Shown here: positions 11,571 through 24,239 of the stretch, in pieces
Layout of the letters: every line of letters starts with the position of its first letter
Numbering within the stretch: position 1 is the first letter of the stretch
DNA from: Xestospongia bergquistia
Taxonomy: Eukaryota > Porifera > Demospongiae > Haplosclerida > Petrosiidae
Direction of reading: 5' to 3'
NCBI GenBank assembly: GCA_963965975.1
Contig: OZ014417.1
Location: forward strand, 3,701,821-3,765,820
Length of the DNA stretch: 64,000 nt
Program-made: the position numbers and the translations under genes
The notes under the pieces: model-generated
The model's input: only the letters and a program-made list of their open reading frames with translations
Told to the model about the DNA's origin: nothing
Database searches by the model: none

Positions 11571-13275
11571 GTGATATCATACAGCTACTGTTACACTCCA
11601 GTGTCGATTCTCTACGAGAGGGACATTCCAATTAAACGGGGTTATACGGATTTGAATGTCCGTCCATGGCTTCCGGAAATAATAGAATATGCTGCTGTGC
11701 GATTGCATGCTAAGGAGTGGCTCAATAGTTTGCACAGATATGACATTATGTCTCTTACTCTTCTCTTGCATAATTTTTTGGTAACCAGGATGCACCTTTC
11801 TCTAACAAACGCAGCAAAATTGATTGGAGAGACAGTCAAGAAAAGTGATCAAACTGTTAGAGAATGGAGAGTAGTGTTTTTAACTAACAGTAATAATTTC
11901 TCAGATTCGTTACAGGGAAGATATCAACGAAGAGGTGTTTTGTGGCACAATGAGCGATTAAATAAGTGTGTTAGACAGTTTGTGCGGGAAAATGCTTCAG
12001 TAAAAGGTCGACCAAACATGACAGCAAGATCGTTTTGCCACTGGGTCAATGAAGAGCTTCTGCCCAATGAACCTTTGGAACCATGTTTTCCTCGAAGAGT
12101 TAGTGTTGAAACCTCTAGAAAGTGACTGCATGAGCTTGGTTTTCATGTCTTGGACCAAAAGAAGGGTATATAAACTATATATATTGACAGACATGAAAGA
12201 GATGATGTGGTTGAGTATAGGTGGAAATTCATTCGTAAAATGGTTACCCTGGGATTTATTAACAAAGACAATGCTCCGACAATTGAAGCTGCTCAGTGTC
12301 TTCCAAGTGATTATGAATGTCCACCTACTGCTATTCTTAACAAGACTGTTGTCATTTTTCATAACGAATCAATATTCTCAGCTAATGAAGATCAAAGAAC
12401 ACAGTGGGGTAGTGTTGACATGTATTCGATAAAACCAAAGGGTAAAGGTGTTAGTATTATGGTTTCGGACTTTATAGATGAGCACAATGGATATTTGTGT
12501 CTTAATGATGAAGAGTTTGAACAAGCAAAGGTAATATATGGTCCAACAATGAAGAAAGAGGCAAGAGAGTTATTAGAATATGGTGACAATAAAGAAGAAT
12601 ATTGGACGTCTGAAAATTTTTTTGCACAAATTGACAAGGCTGTTAAAATTGCAAATATAAAATATCCTCCTGAAGATGGTTTCAAAGTTATTTGGATATT
12701 TGACAACAGCAGTTGCCACAATTCCTACTCTGATGATTCTCTAATAGCAGCTCACATGAATGCTAAGCCAGGGGGGAAACAAGCTGTTATGAGAGACACA
12801 ATCTGGGATGGGAAACCTCAAAGAATGGTGTTTAATATAGGTGTTCCTAAGGGACTGATACAGGTGTTAAAAGAAAGAAGTAGATATCACCCAAAAATGA
12901 AATTGGAAGATATGAGAAAAGAAATTTCATCACACCAAGACTTTCTTATTGAGAAAACAAAGTTGGAACACTTTTTACACAATCGTCAGCATTGCTATAA
13001 TGCTTCCCAAGTTCCACTGTGAATTAAACCCCATTGAACGTTGCTGGGGACAATCAAAGAGATACACCAGAGCATATACTAATTACATCTTTCCAAATCT
13101 ACGTAAAAACATTCCACTGGCTTTAGATATTGTTACACGAAACATCAAAAACTATTTTAGGAAGGCAAGGCAATACATGTTTGGTTATATAGAAGGTCTA
13201 GGTGCTGGCCCTGAGTTAGAAAAACAGATCAAAAAAATTTACAAGTGTCATCGAAAAATAAATGTAACTGAATAA
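11571..13275 (+). pseudogene. DDE transposase (Tc1/mariner/IS630-like), disrupted
   Basis: Plus-strand frames read a helix-turn-helix-like N-terminal half (11571-12122), then a DDE catalytic domain (12207-13275). Catalytic landmarks are FHNESIF near 12360, FDNSSCH near 12705 and NPIERCWGQ near 13030, the last supplying the C-terminal Glu. The first motif normally reads H-D-E in this superfamily and reads H-N-E here, so a catalytic Asp is lost. The frame is broken at least three times: an in-frame TGA at 12123-12125 where a Trp codon is expected, an insertion near 12165-12180 forcing a frame change, and a frameshift near 12985-13010 before NPIE. I found no convincing terminal inverted repeats. 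Inactive as it stands. Confidence 0.75.
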
Positions 13276-13279
13276 GAGT

Positions 13280-15427
13280 AAAAAAACAAGAACAAATGTA
13301 TTTCCTTCAGTACGTGTAATTTTCCAAAAGTCTTCTGTAATTTTACTTAGCAATAACCTTACTTTTAAGATATACTTTTGCAATTTTTTCCTTTTTTTCA
13401 TTTATGAGCTCATATTTTTTCTTATTTCATAAAAAAAGTTCTAGAATTTTAAATACTAAACTATTTCACAAAACCTTCTGTAAATAAGATACTATAAGTA
13501 TACAGTAAAGGTATGCAAGAAATGAGGAACTTTAATAGAGTAGTTCGTTAGATTATACAATTTTTTCATATATTATGCATACAGTGGATTAGAGCAGACA
13601 TTTTTAAAAAGAAACTTTTTTAGTGAAATTAATGCTAAGATGTGATTGCCAAATAATATATCTGTCTGGATGTAAATTAATATTGTCAATAGTTAATAGT
13701 TAACCCTTCAAAAGATATAAAGTTTTGAATTTTAATTTTAATTTTGGAAGTTTATGGGCGGGTGCACTATATAACCAAACTCAGGAACACAGAAACAACT
13801 CGCTAATGCTCGATTCTGAGTACACGGGCTCTGCATTTTATTAAATAACAAAAAAGCCTAAAAATGGTGCACATGACAAAAATGGAATTAGGAAAAAGAA
13901 ATTGAACTAATTGCGATTTTTAGAAATAAAAAAGAAATAAAAAATAGGAATTGGAATGTCCGCCTGCGGCTTCCGTAGTTCTTGGCTTCCTTGATACAAA
14001 AGGCGCGTTTCGTACAATGCAAGCGCAGAACAGCTCTAAAGAAACTTCTTTGCTCGTCCCGTTTGAATGAGTCTGTGCTAAAACCCATCAAACAAACAAA
14101 CTAGATATTTTCCTGTATCTTCATTGAATAGAAGTATCAAGAGTATCAGCTATCACATTGTGCTGTCTGTAGAATATTGTGTGGAGTATATGATCTGTTC
14201 TATTACTCTAGCAGCTGTAAGTTCTCAATAGCTATATATAATTAAAACATATAGATAAAAATATAGTTCACAATGTTACACAAATAAATATATAAATAAT
14301 GGTATTGACTATAAATTAACATGGGTCTTGTAAGTATTCCTACTATGACAAAAGCATCAATAACATCTAAATAAAAACAAGAAACTTGAAAATATGCTAA
14401 AGGATTAACAAACCCTTTTATCACTTACACCTCATCTGAGCTCTCAGAAGAACATAGGCCTAGCAGTGGAAATTCATTTCTATTTTTCACACAGTATCAT
14501 ATACTAGAAATACAGCATTTACTAATGATCAATACCTCGCCAAATAACTTTGATATTCATTTGTGACATAAATTCATGTCCTAAGTTAGTTGATTGTTGA
14601 TTTCTACGAGAAATGTTTCTCCTCTGCTAGCTCATTATTATACAAGAGCTACTCTTAAAAGTGCTGACTGCAATCATGCATAAAAAGTTATTATTTTTGG
14701 TATAATATTATGCATGTGTTGCACACTGTAAAAATTGTTTGGTTATATAAGTTGCAATTGTAAATTAATTTTTGTTTAAAAAGTAAGCATAATACTGTTT
14801 TTATTACTAATGTACTACTGTTTATGTAGCTAAATAACCATCAATGTCATAATACATTATTAATCAAAATAGTATTATGTTTACATTTTGCATATACAAC
14901 CTGTATAAACATATGTTAGTTAAATCAATCAAAACAGTGTGCATACAATACAAATAGGAGACATTGTATGCTTATTAACATCACACAGTGGTTATTTCTA
15001 CAATATATACTGATTGAATGTCATGTCCTGAATTAATCATTAAAGCATCAAACATTCTGGTTAAAGTCTATCTCATAATTATGATACTGTGTTTGTCATC
15101 AAGGGCTGTTGTTATGTTATCTGTAGTACTACTATTAATGGCTGTCACTATTTAATATACAATAGGTCTTCCCTCTTTGTTTAATTATGTAATTAGGTGG
15201 TCTTATAAAAGTACTTCTAAGGGTATGTACTGTATTGGGGCATTATAATAATGCAGCCCTAAAGTGGATGTGTTACTGATCAATAGATTGTTTATTTAAC
15301 TGATTCGTTATCAGTTCAGTCGTATTCTATTATAACTGACACTGTATTTACTATAAAAATGGACATAATGGAACAATAACATAATATTGTATACTTAGCC
15401 AATATTAATAAGAATAACATAACAATA
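13280..15427. other. No gene seen
   Basis: About 2.1 kb of AT-rich sequence without a convincing coding frame on either strand. The only structured item is the GC-rich core at 13956-13978, described separately. Confidence 0.5.
13956..13978 (+). repeat. GC-rich 'GTCCGCC..GGCTTCCGTAG' core, copy 1
   Basis: An island in AT-rich DNA that begins atgtccgcctgcggc and continues ttccgtag, preceded by A-rich 'aggaattgga'. Relatives occur at about 45938-45959, 52149-52172 (reverse) and 52451-52474. The centre is near-palindromic (GCCGAAGGC type). Confidence 0.6.
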
Positions 15428-18150
15428 AAACACAAACTCAGGAGTCAGAGAAGAACATACATGTGCTTGATGTTATTGCCTCCATACAATAACGATCATT
15501 AATTACATGAATATAACATACTACATCAATATACCACATCTCTACTCCATTAAACAATACATAATAATTAAGAGAATAAAACAATTAGAAATATCAAAAG
15601 TACCTGTTGGAAGGCATCAAATTCGTTGTGAGTAATGACGACTGATAACAATTGGAGGTCTGACGACTTGCTCGGAATTATAAGGTGGTAAGAGATTATT
15701 AAAATAATAGTCAGTATCAACATTGAAGGCAAAACTTAATTAAGAAACCGAAAGTCTAATTTGATCAATGTGTCTTCTCCATAACTGTCTATTATCCATT
15801 TGAATGAGATATGATAGGAGACCAGATTTCTTTTGAACTACAAAGTCATATCCATATGGGTTCATCTTGCTAATTGCTGGTTAGCACTTAATTTCCGATA
15901 TCAATTTGCCTTTCTTAGATGAATCATGTTTCTTTTTGTGCTGTGTTGCTTAGCAAACACATGAGCTTCGTTGTTAGGTTTCAAAAGACTTATCCTATTT
16001 CACAAATCACATTTCAAAAACAGTTCACTAGCAGTTACACCAGTAGAAACCTGTGGTGTTGATTTATAACATAAGAGAAAATTGGATAAACTGTCTTCCA
16101 CAGATCTTCCTTCTCTGATGCTTTCATGGATCTCTTAAAGATTTGAACAAAACATTCAATAGCTCCATTAGAGGAATGGCATAACAAGGTACGAATATTA
16201 CAGATACCATTCTCTTGACAAAAATGAGCAAATTCTTGAGAAGTGAACTGAATACTATTGTCTGAAACTAGTTGATTAGGTAAATGATATGAAGAGAAAA
16301 CATGTTTAAGAATTTCAATAGTCTTAGTACATTAGGTGGATGACACACAAAATATTTTAGGCTGCTTAGAACGAGCATCGACAAGAAGAAAAAACATATG
16401 GCCTTGAAACAGTCCACCAAAATCTGCATGAACTCTTTGCCAAGGTCTGTCTGACTATATATAATCACGGATACATGGGAGCTGTAGGTGAAGAAGGCTT
16501 TACTTCTTGACATACTTGACAGGTCTTGCATACTTCTTCAATAGACTTATCTAAGGATGACCACCAAACATGACTTTTGGTAATAGTCTTTATTATAGAT
16601 ATACCAAGATGAGTTTTGTGTAGTTCAGTTAAGACACGTTCTTGCAACTTAGTAGGAATGACAACATGAATTCCCCATGAGAAACAATTATTCTCAATAG
16701 TAAATTCATCTTTACAATTATAAAATAGCTTATTATCAAAATTGGAAGGCCAACCTGATTTAGTATAATGGAAAACACGACCTAATAGACGGTCACAACA
16801 AGTAGCTTGTTGTAACTCTTTTGCTGTGACAGTCAATTTGCTTTATATTAAAAATGGTTGGTTCTAATGAAACAGCTATGTTAGAGGGTGTTGTTAGGGG
16901 TAAATGAGATAACATGTCAGCATAGCATTATTATGCTAGCTGATGGGAACATATTGTACATTGTAATAATATGCTGATAACAAAATGGCCAATCTCTGGA
17001 GCATAGCAGCTACTAAAGAGGGTATCCCCTTTTTGGGACTCAATATGGAGGTTATTAAATTGGAGATCTGAGGCTAAATTACAATTAAATTTATGTGGTA
17101 ATTAAGTAAAACAAAGATTGTAATTTACAAACATTCCCAGGAGAGGGAGCATTAACAATAGCATCCAACTTACTCTTTGATGTGCGGATTCCACAGAGTC
17201 TACACAATGTCTTAGGTATTCCAGAGTCTGAGAAATTCACATTTGCTGCTCTTCACATGAACTCCATACAATTGTAACTGACGTAACACTTCTTTAAGGT
17301 TCTTCAAATGGGTCTCTTAAGTTACTTTTGTGATTTTAAAAACATCAATGTAACATAAAACATTTATTATGCCCTCCAGAATAGAGTCCATAGTTCATTG
17401 AAACCGGGCAGGAGCAGATGACACTCCAAAAGGAACGCAATGTACCTGAATAGATCCCTATGAGTATTAAAATTGACATACTTGCGATAATCTTCATCTA
17501 ATAACATCTATTGATATACTCATGACAAATCCAATTTCGAAAATTGTTCACCACTAGTAAGAGTAACAAACAACTCCTCAGGAGTAGGGAGAGGGTGCTG
17601 GTCCTCAATTAGAGACTGATTAAATGTAATCTTATAGTCAATGCATATTTGGATTTTTTGCTCCCTTTCTTTGGGACTGGGACAATAGGAGCTACCTAAT
17701 CTCTACTTGTAACATTCTTGAGAATGCCAGCATTCTCAAGTTCTTCATCAATCACTGTCTTGTGTGCAAATGGTACAGGATGATGACAAAAGAAACGAGA
17801 TTTTGTGTCAGAACAAAGTTATAATCTAGCTTTAAATGTATTAATAGTTCTTAATTCATCTTTAAAAATATATAGACTAGAAAACACAACAACAAAACAC
17901 AGAACAGAACAACTAGGCGTGTCCTTATCGCCCCCATACAATAATGACAATAATATTAATGACATGATACATCAATATACTACACGTAATTACTAATTAA
18001 GTTGTGCAGTAATGTATAGAACATACGTGTCATGTTTATTTTATTAAAAGACACTACATGAATATAACATAATACATCAATATACCACGCGTAATTACTA
18101 ATTAAACTGTGCATAGAACATATGTGTCATGTTTATTTTTTAAAAGATAC
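15428..18150 (-). mobile_element. Ty3/gypsy retrotransposon, degraded, with LTR-like ends
   Basis: Minus-strand pol remnants occur in gypsy order. Reverse transcriptase lies at about 17800-17350 (APIVPVPKK, IDYKITFNQSL, FSKLDLS, LDEDYRKYVNFNTHR, PFGVSSAPARFQ). A decayed RNase H region follows (17340-16840). Next is an H2C2 integrase finger within 16836-16465 (HKTHLGI..CKTCQVCQEVKPS), then the integrase core at about 16480-15850 (VDARSKQPKIF, SDNSIQFTSQEF, SSNGAIECF). Stops and frameshifts break every part, and gag/protease are not visible. Flanking stretches 15428-15600 and 17873-18130 share 'catacaataa', 'atgaatataacat' and 'acatcaatata', and are probably diverged LTRs. The right one contains a 105-bp tandem repeat (from about 17967). 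A 3' piece also lies at 23816. Confidence 0.75.
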
Positions 18151-19701
18151 TACTAGTAAACACTGTCTTGTCTGCATACTCTACAGTGAATACGCTGTTT
18201 CATAGAGAGATTATAATAAAATCACTATGTGTACAAAATATCTATTATCTGTTAGACTTATTTTGTACACTAGACTTGGTTTAGATGATTGAACATGTGT
18301 GAACTCAGTGTCGTCTGACATTTTCATTAATAGTATAAATTATGCATAATTAGAAGACAGTATCGAGCTAGAGGATTCCATAGTAACAAAGTAACAACTT
18401 CCGTTGGAAAATTAAATTATGCTTTATACCAAAGACCATAAACCCTATGCATATTTACTTAGACTCTACTATGGTTGTTATATGTAAGAATTATTATAAT
18501 ACAATTGCTAAATATACTGTGATGGTTTAGATGTTTGCACTACCATGCCTTTGGTTCATGATGTTAATGAAGTTGCAACATTTTATTTCAATTAAGATAG
18601 ATACTTTTATTGATATTATTAAAATACCAGTAATGTCAAAACAATGATTAAAGGTTCACTTAAGTTACATGTGCTGGCCTAATTTCTTTGAAAGTAATTC
18701 ATTCAGGCCTAGTAAAATTTATTTAAGCCAAAATTTTAACAGTTCATTACTTTGAATGAAGTATTTTTGATGCAGCTGCTACATTGACTATCATTGTTAC
18801 AGGTGCCAGGTAGACTGACTTATAGTCAATCAACTGAACCAACTATACACCATTAATAAAGTAATCTTAATAGATTCAAAATAAATTTACTTTTAATAAA
18901 ACAATAACAATAAACATTAAAGAGATTAGGACAGAATGGATATTATATCAGTCACAAGTTATAGCAGTGCTTATGATCTGGATTGTCCAATGAAACATAA
19001 TGGCAGAAAACAATAAACATTAAACTCAAAAGTGCTGCTTGACTTTGATTATTAAGTTGGTACTTACCATACCTATGCTTTCAACATGGATTGCATAAAA
19101 TAACAAAGTCTGTTAGATATTTTATTCTAGGTGTTTATTAATAAGTTATCATGCACTAGCAGCAATTACAAAACAAACTAACATAACTACAGATACTGTG
19201 GTGACGGTTCTGCATTTTGTTCCTTTATATTGCAACAGGTTTGTTCATTTTTATCAATTGAATCTACTGTTGTAATGAATAAAAGAATTCAAACAATACC
19301 TTTAAGATTGACGCTTACAACAAGATTACAAAAAACACTATTGTTGCTTCAAGTATACAAGGTAAGGTCTGCAATGGTAGCATAGCAATAACTGCTTGAC
19401 TAGTATCCTGCATTCAGGGAAGTTTCACATTTATTGCAGCATAAGATACATCACAAATTTGGTGAGATACTTCCTTAATAAAAAGTTAATATTTAATTCT
19501 AATACATTGAACTCTGAATATATGCATTCAAGGTAAACGTTAACATATGTGGCTACAATGTAAGGATTATATATTGTGCACAATCATCCCTTATATTATA
19601 GGAATGCTTGTGAAACTTTTTTAAATTTACAAATAAAAATATCTGTTGTTTAAATAAAGTTTATAAGATTTTAATATTGCAGTTTGTGCTTAAACTCTAA
19701 A
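18151..19701. other. No gene seen; 5' flank of the receptor gene
   Basis: AT-rich sequence with no convincing frame. The last few hundred bases should hold the promoter and 5' UTR of the receptor gene starting at 19702, but I recognise no specific element. Confidence 0.5.
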
Positions 19702-22700
19702 ATGGTGAGGCTTTTGATTGCCTTGTTTTGTTATACAGTTTTGATGGATAGGTAAGTTTTATTGTGACACTGTGATATTGTAATCTGTCTTATCATATAC
19801 AGTTGTCATGCTGTAGCATCCTGCTCATACTATGTATATGTGGCTACCCAAACAACATATTACACATATACTGCTACTTACACCTCATGTGGGATTTGGG
19901 GATGGGTTCGTTGTCGAGATGGGTCAGTATGATATTATTTATTGCTTAGTAGGTACTTATAACTATTAAACTTTGGTTATAAAATACATATGACATCATA
20001 TAATCTGCAATATGGTAACAAAAGTTTCCATTAATTACATTATTGTTGATATGGGTTCAAAGCTTTTAAAAATATTTTGCAGGAAATTTTAGTTAGAAAC
20101 AAAAAATTATATACTCATTTTCTAAGATAGTACATGCAAATAATATATACAACAATAACAAATAAATGCTTATATTACAATATAGAAATCGCATAATACA
20201 ACAAACTAAATCGATTTATAGGCGTCAACTACGATGTTGTTCAGGTTATGGTCCTACACCAAACTGTCCACGTAAGTTACACTTGTTATTAATGTAAACA
20301 GAATATTATAATATCACAATTTAGCAATTTGCAATTCACAATGTGGCACAAATAAACAATGTACAGGTCATGACACTTGTACATGTGTCAGCGGATGGAT
20401 GGGCGGTGACTGTTTAACACGTATGTTTGCATAATATACAAAAATCATTATGAAGTCCTATAATAACACAGCTATCTGCAGTTCACCTTGTGGCACAAAC
20501 AAGCAATGTACAGCACCTAACAATTGTACATGTATCAGTGGATGGACAGGCAGTGACTGTTTAACAGGTATGTTTACATAATTATGCATGTTTGTTTATA
20601 TAACATATATAACCAATTTCAATGTGACACAAACATAAAATCTACTGCTATTGTTTTATTGACAATAGATATCAATGAATGTTCCCACAACTTATGTCAA
20701 GTTCAATGTACTAATACTAATGGATCATATTACTGCTCCTGTAATACATCAAGTGTCCTTGCTACTGATGGAATTCATTGTCTAGGTAGATTATATTTAA
20801 AGTAATGTAGAAAATATTATTGTTGTCAATGGCTCAATATATCATTATAAACACATTTGCCTCTGTTTAATATATATTTTAAATATGCATATATGGGAAC
20901 ATTTTTTAGTGAAATATTTTAAAATTATGTTATTCAATAGAGCTCATATTAAAAGGTATGCTATTAATAATTCATTTTTTTCTACACAGGAGCTATTCAA
21001 GATATGACCTTTTCACAACTGTCCAGTACACACTGCATAATAAAATGGAATCCTCCATTTCAATACATGCAATATGGAAGTTTTGATGGTTACATAGTGA
21101 TGTGTAATATATCAAATACTAACACTATAGTAACATTAAACATCACACAGAAATTGAATACCACAGTACTATTTTTAAAACCATTTACTTCATATATTTG
21201 CTGTGTCACACCTCAGTGGACAACTATTGGAACAGGAAAAACAGAATGCATTAATTTTACTACATTACAAGATGGTAAGAGACAGACTAACTATTATTAA
21301 TTAGGATATAACCTTCCAATTTAGCTCCTGATGACTCTCCAGTTAATATTACAGTTAGTGTTGTTAATTCTTCATCTCTTCTAATTCAATGGGAGCCTCC
21401 ATTGATACCTAATGGTATCATTACTCACTATACTCTGTACATCAACTATACTAATGGTAGTGAGATATCTACTAGAACTGTAGATAGTCAATTAAGACAA
21501 ATACTCTTGGAGGGACTGAGACCTCATCAACAAGTGGGAGTAAGTATATCAGCTTCAACTGGTGGAGGAGAAGGACCTCAATCAGACTATGTCTATAATA
21601 CTACTGAACAGACAGGTTAGATTGATGGATGGATGGATGGGTATACATCTAAAATATGGATAGGTAGTCCAAATAACACAAAAGACAAAGAGATTTTATC
21701 CAGTGTAATTGGTTCTGCTGGTGGTTTATTAGTGTTTCTTTGTGCTTGTTGCATAATAATATCAGTTTGTATTTGCCAAAAATTTATATCAAAAAGAAAT
21801 GACAATTTAAAACCAAGGTTTGTTATATACATAATTTCAAGTATTTTAACTAATGATGTCATTACTATGTATGTACAGAGGATATGAAATGCAAGAAAGA
21901 AATGATGATGATGAATATCATTACTATTCACAATCTGAAATAACACTTAATAATGAGCTGGACCTTGTATGTAATAAGAAAGGTATTTCTGCTAATAGGT
22001 AATTACATATCATTCATCAACAATATTTGTTTAATATAAACTTTTTAAGTGTTGTATATTCTGAAGACTGTTATGAGCATCCAAATGACATTACAGCAGA
22101 TGAAAAAACTACTAGTGGACTAAAGTTTGTAATTTTCATGTAATAAGTAATTGTTTAGTGTTTTTTATCAAAGAGCTATTGATGATTTGCCAGATATGAT
22201 CTATGATGCTGAAATGGATGAAATGATCTATGAAGCGATAGATGATATAAACTATGATGAGATGAATGTTCCTCAATATTATGAGTAATATTAATTATTA
22301 CAAATAACATTTTGTTGTCATTTTAATATACTAGGGCAATGTCATCTACAAAATTGGGTCCAATGAATGTGAATGAAACCAACTGCAATACTGCAGACAC
22401 TAGTGTTAATGACCCTCCTACTGTTAATTCTACAAGAATGAGGCAAGTTAATAACCCCATGTTGTTCCAGGAAATGTTATGTAATTATAGTATATCACAG
22501 AATGTCAAAAAGCAACCAATTCCTTCTGTTCCTTCTTCTAAGAAAGCAAGGTTAACCAGTCACATACTGTATATAATTATGTACACTATATATATTATAG
22601 TAAACATGGAACCTCAGATACAGAACGTTTTGAAATGACATACAATTATGGTTATAGCAAAGGAATGACTGCTCAAAAGCAAGGACTTCCTTCTGTTCCT

Positions 22701-22882
22701 TCTTCTAAGAAAGCAAGGTTAACCAGTCACATACTGTATATAATTATGTACACTATATATATTATAGTAAACATGGAACCTCAGATACAGAACGTTTTGA
22801 AATGACATACAATTATGGTTATAGCAAAGGAATGACTGCTCAAAAGCAAGGACTTCCTTCTGTTCCTTCAAAGCAAGGTTAA
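19702..22882 (+). CDS. EMI/EGF/FN3 single-pass receptor with Tyr-rich tail
   Basis: Fifteen exons with GT/AG borders and consistent phases encode about 670 residues: 19702-19751, 19803-19922, 20222-20271, 20325-20420, 20472-20567, 20669-20785, 20990-21274, 21325-21615, 21664-21817, 21879-21998, 22050-22124, 22174-22284, 22335-22550, 22601-22717, 22768-22882. Parts: signal peptide (MVRLLIALFC..), Cys/Trp-rich EMI-like domain (18-73), two EGF repeats (74-137, CGTNKQCT), a calcium-binding EGF (138-176, DINEC), two FN3 domains (180-368, IKWNPPF and IQWEPP), a TM helix (about 379-403), then a long cytoplasmic tail. The tail is rich in acidic residues and tyrosines (DEYHYYSQ, MIYEAI, NYDEM, QYYE), which suggests phosphotyrosine docking. 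EMI plus EGF plus Tyr tail recalls MEGF10/Draper engulfment receptors, but the FN3 pair does not. Ligand unknown. Confidence 0.85.
22551..22877 (+). repeat. Tandem duplication of intron plus exon
   Basis: A unit of 167 bp (22551-22717: a 50-bp intron plus a 117-bp exon) is followed by a 160-bp copy (22718-22877). By eye the only difference is a 7-bp loss near the end of copy 2. The near-identity means a recent event. It doubles the tail segment that begins SKHGTSDTERFEMTYNYGYS. Confidence 0.9.
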
Positions 22883-23329
22883 TATCCTGAAAGTGACTCC
22901 TGATTTTATTATAATCTCTAGGAATTGTGAAAAGAAAAAACTGAAATTTTATAGCCAAATAATGATTTAGTATAAAGACAATAAGGCTGAATTTATATTT
23001 TCCTTATTACATACAGTGTTAGATTAATTAATGTGAGAGTAAATGTGAATGTGATCATTTTAGTAAGTAAAATGTAAATACAAACATGATTTTGGTCTTA
23101 AGTAATTGATACATATTGATAGTATCAAGCTATTGACTCATCTCCTTCAGTAATCTTTTGTAGTATTAACCACAGTGTAGTTTATTTATTGATCAATTAA
23201 CCAAGCAGACTCTCAAATTGCAATAACTTTACAATCAACTGTAAACATTATAATAAATTCCATCAATCTTGCTACATCAACTGCACTATATATGTGTGTA
23301 CATTACATCATCATTACGTACATCAGGAT
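22883..23329. other. Receptor 3' flank, no gene
   Basis: AT-rich 3' UTR or intergenic DNA. I see no coding frame or clear repeat. Confidence 0.5.
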
Positions 23330-23740
23330 CTTCCCATGCTAATAAGATTAATTATAGCTCCTTAAGGATAGAGTAAATGGGAGGATTAATAGGGTTGTAA
23401 GTAATGACAAAGGGATACCATCCTTTCTGCTGGTGGTAAAAGAAAATAAGGATCCACTCTGGATTATTAAAGGCTTTGTTGATACCTAATACAATAGTAT
23501 ATTTAGTATAGCCTTTTCAATTAATTTCATTACTTCTTTTGATAAAATCTGAGTCCTGTGAACAGAATGTCTTGCTTTTGCTGTAAGGAATGGATTTCAT
23601 TCAATATGGAAGTTGGCAGTTGGCAGCTATCATAGGTGAGATAAAGATGTCTATTTGTGAGTTTTGTGTACAAATGAAACCATCTTTAAGGGCCACTCAA
23701 ACATCTAGGAAATTAACCTCTGTGTGAGACCAGTTGCTAA
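23330..23740 (-). mobile_element. Penelope/DIRS-type reverse transcriptase fragment
   Basis: Minus-strand frames, broken by stops, read a KDGFICTQNSQ stretch, then SIPYSKSK, then FVITYNPINPPIYSILKE. This order (FLD..DGF, SIPYSQ-like, TYNP..ISSI-like) is typical of the C-terminal part of Penelope-like and some tyrosine-recombinase-element reverse transcriptases. It is only about 130 codons long and clearly dead. Confidence 0.5.
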
Positions 23741-23815
23741 TACCTCAACTAAGAGATGAAACTGGTTAGACTATCAATAAATTGAACAAGATTTATTTCT
23801 CCATGTCTCTTGGTT

Positions 23816-23910
23816 AACACTTTACTTCCAATATCAATTTGCCTTTCTTTCTTAGATGAATCATGGTCCTTTTTCTGTTGAGCTTGCTTGGCAAACACAT
23901 GAGCTTCAAT
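23816..23910 (-). mobile_element. Ty3/gypsy fragment
   Basis: Nearly the same as about 15890-15975 of the gypsy element: 'atcaatttgcctttctt', 'agatgaatcatg', 'ggcaaacacatgagcttc'. It abuts the PRDM9-like 5' fragment at 23911, so the element inserted into, or was joined to, a cassette copy. Confidence 0.7.
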
Positions 23911-24110
23911 TTTTACGAGTTTTTATTTATCATGCAATAGTAATTTACCTAAACTTTTTGTGAATTTTTACGAGTTTTTATTTATCATGCAATAGTAATT
24001 TACCTAAACCTTTTGTGAGTTCTATATTCTTTTTAATATTCTCTAGTCTTCTCTTCTTATTATAGTCGCATAATTCTTCCATTACATCTGCCACTTCAGA
24101 CTAGCTGGTA
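23911..24110 (-). pseudogene. PRDM9-like 5' fragment (KRAB-like exon), orphan
   Basis: The minus strand carries the first exon of the PRDM9-like gene. The coding part, about 24110-24010, contains the conserved RRLENIKKN core and ends before a clear donor (ttag|gtaaat). The downstream exons are replaced by gypsy DNA. A 55-bp tandem repeat (23911-24016) duplicates the donor region. Confidence 0.65.
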
Positions 24111-24239
24111 AACAGATAACAGACCAATATTTTCGTTAACCTCTCCCACTGAAATTTTATTTTTTTTCAAAAATAAACTTATTAATAATTATTATCTTTA
24201 GTTTTTGATTAGACAGTTTAATAATCATTTGTTGAAATT

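Noticed and set aside
11657..11681. 'gaatgtccg..tggcttccgg' inside the transposase resembling the GC-rich core element
   Set aside because: It encodes part of the transposase N-terminal reading and lacks the A-rich preamble of the other copies; probably chance.
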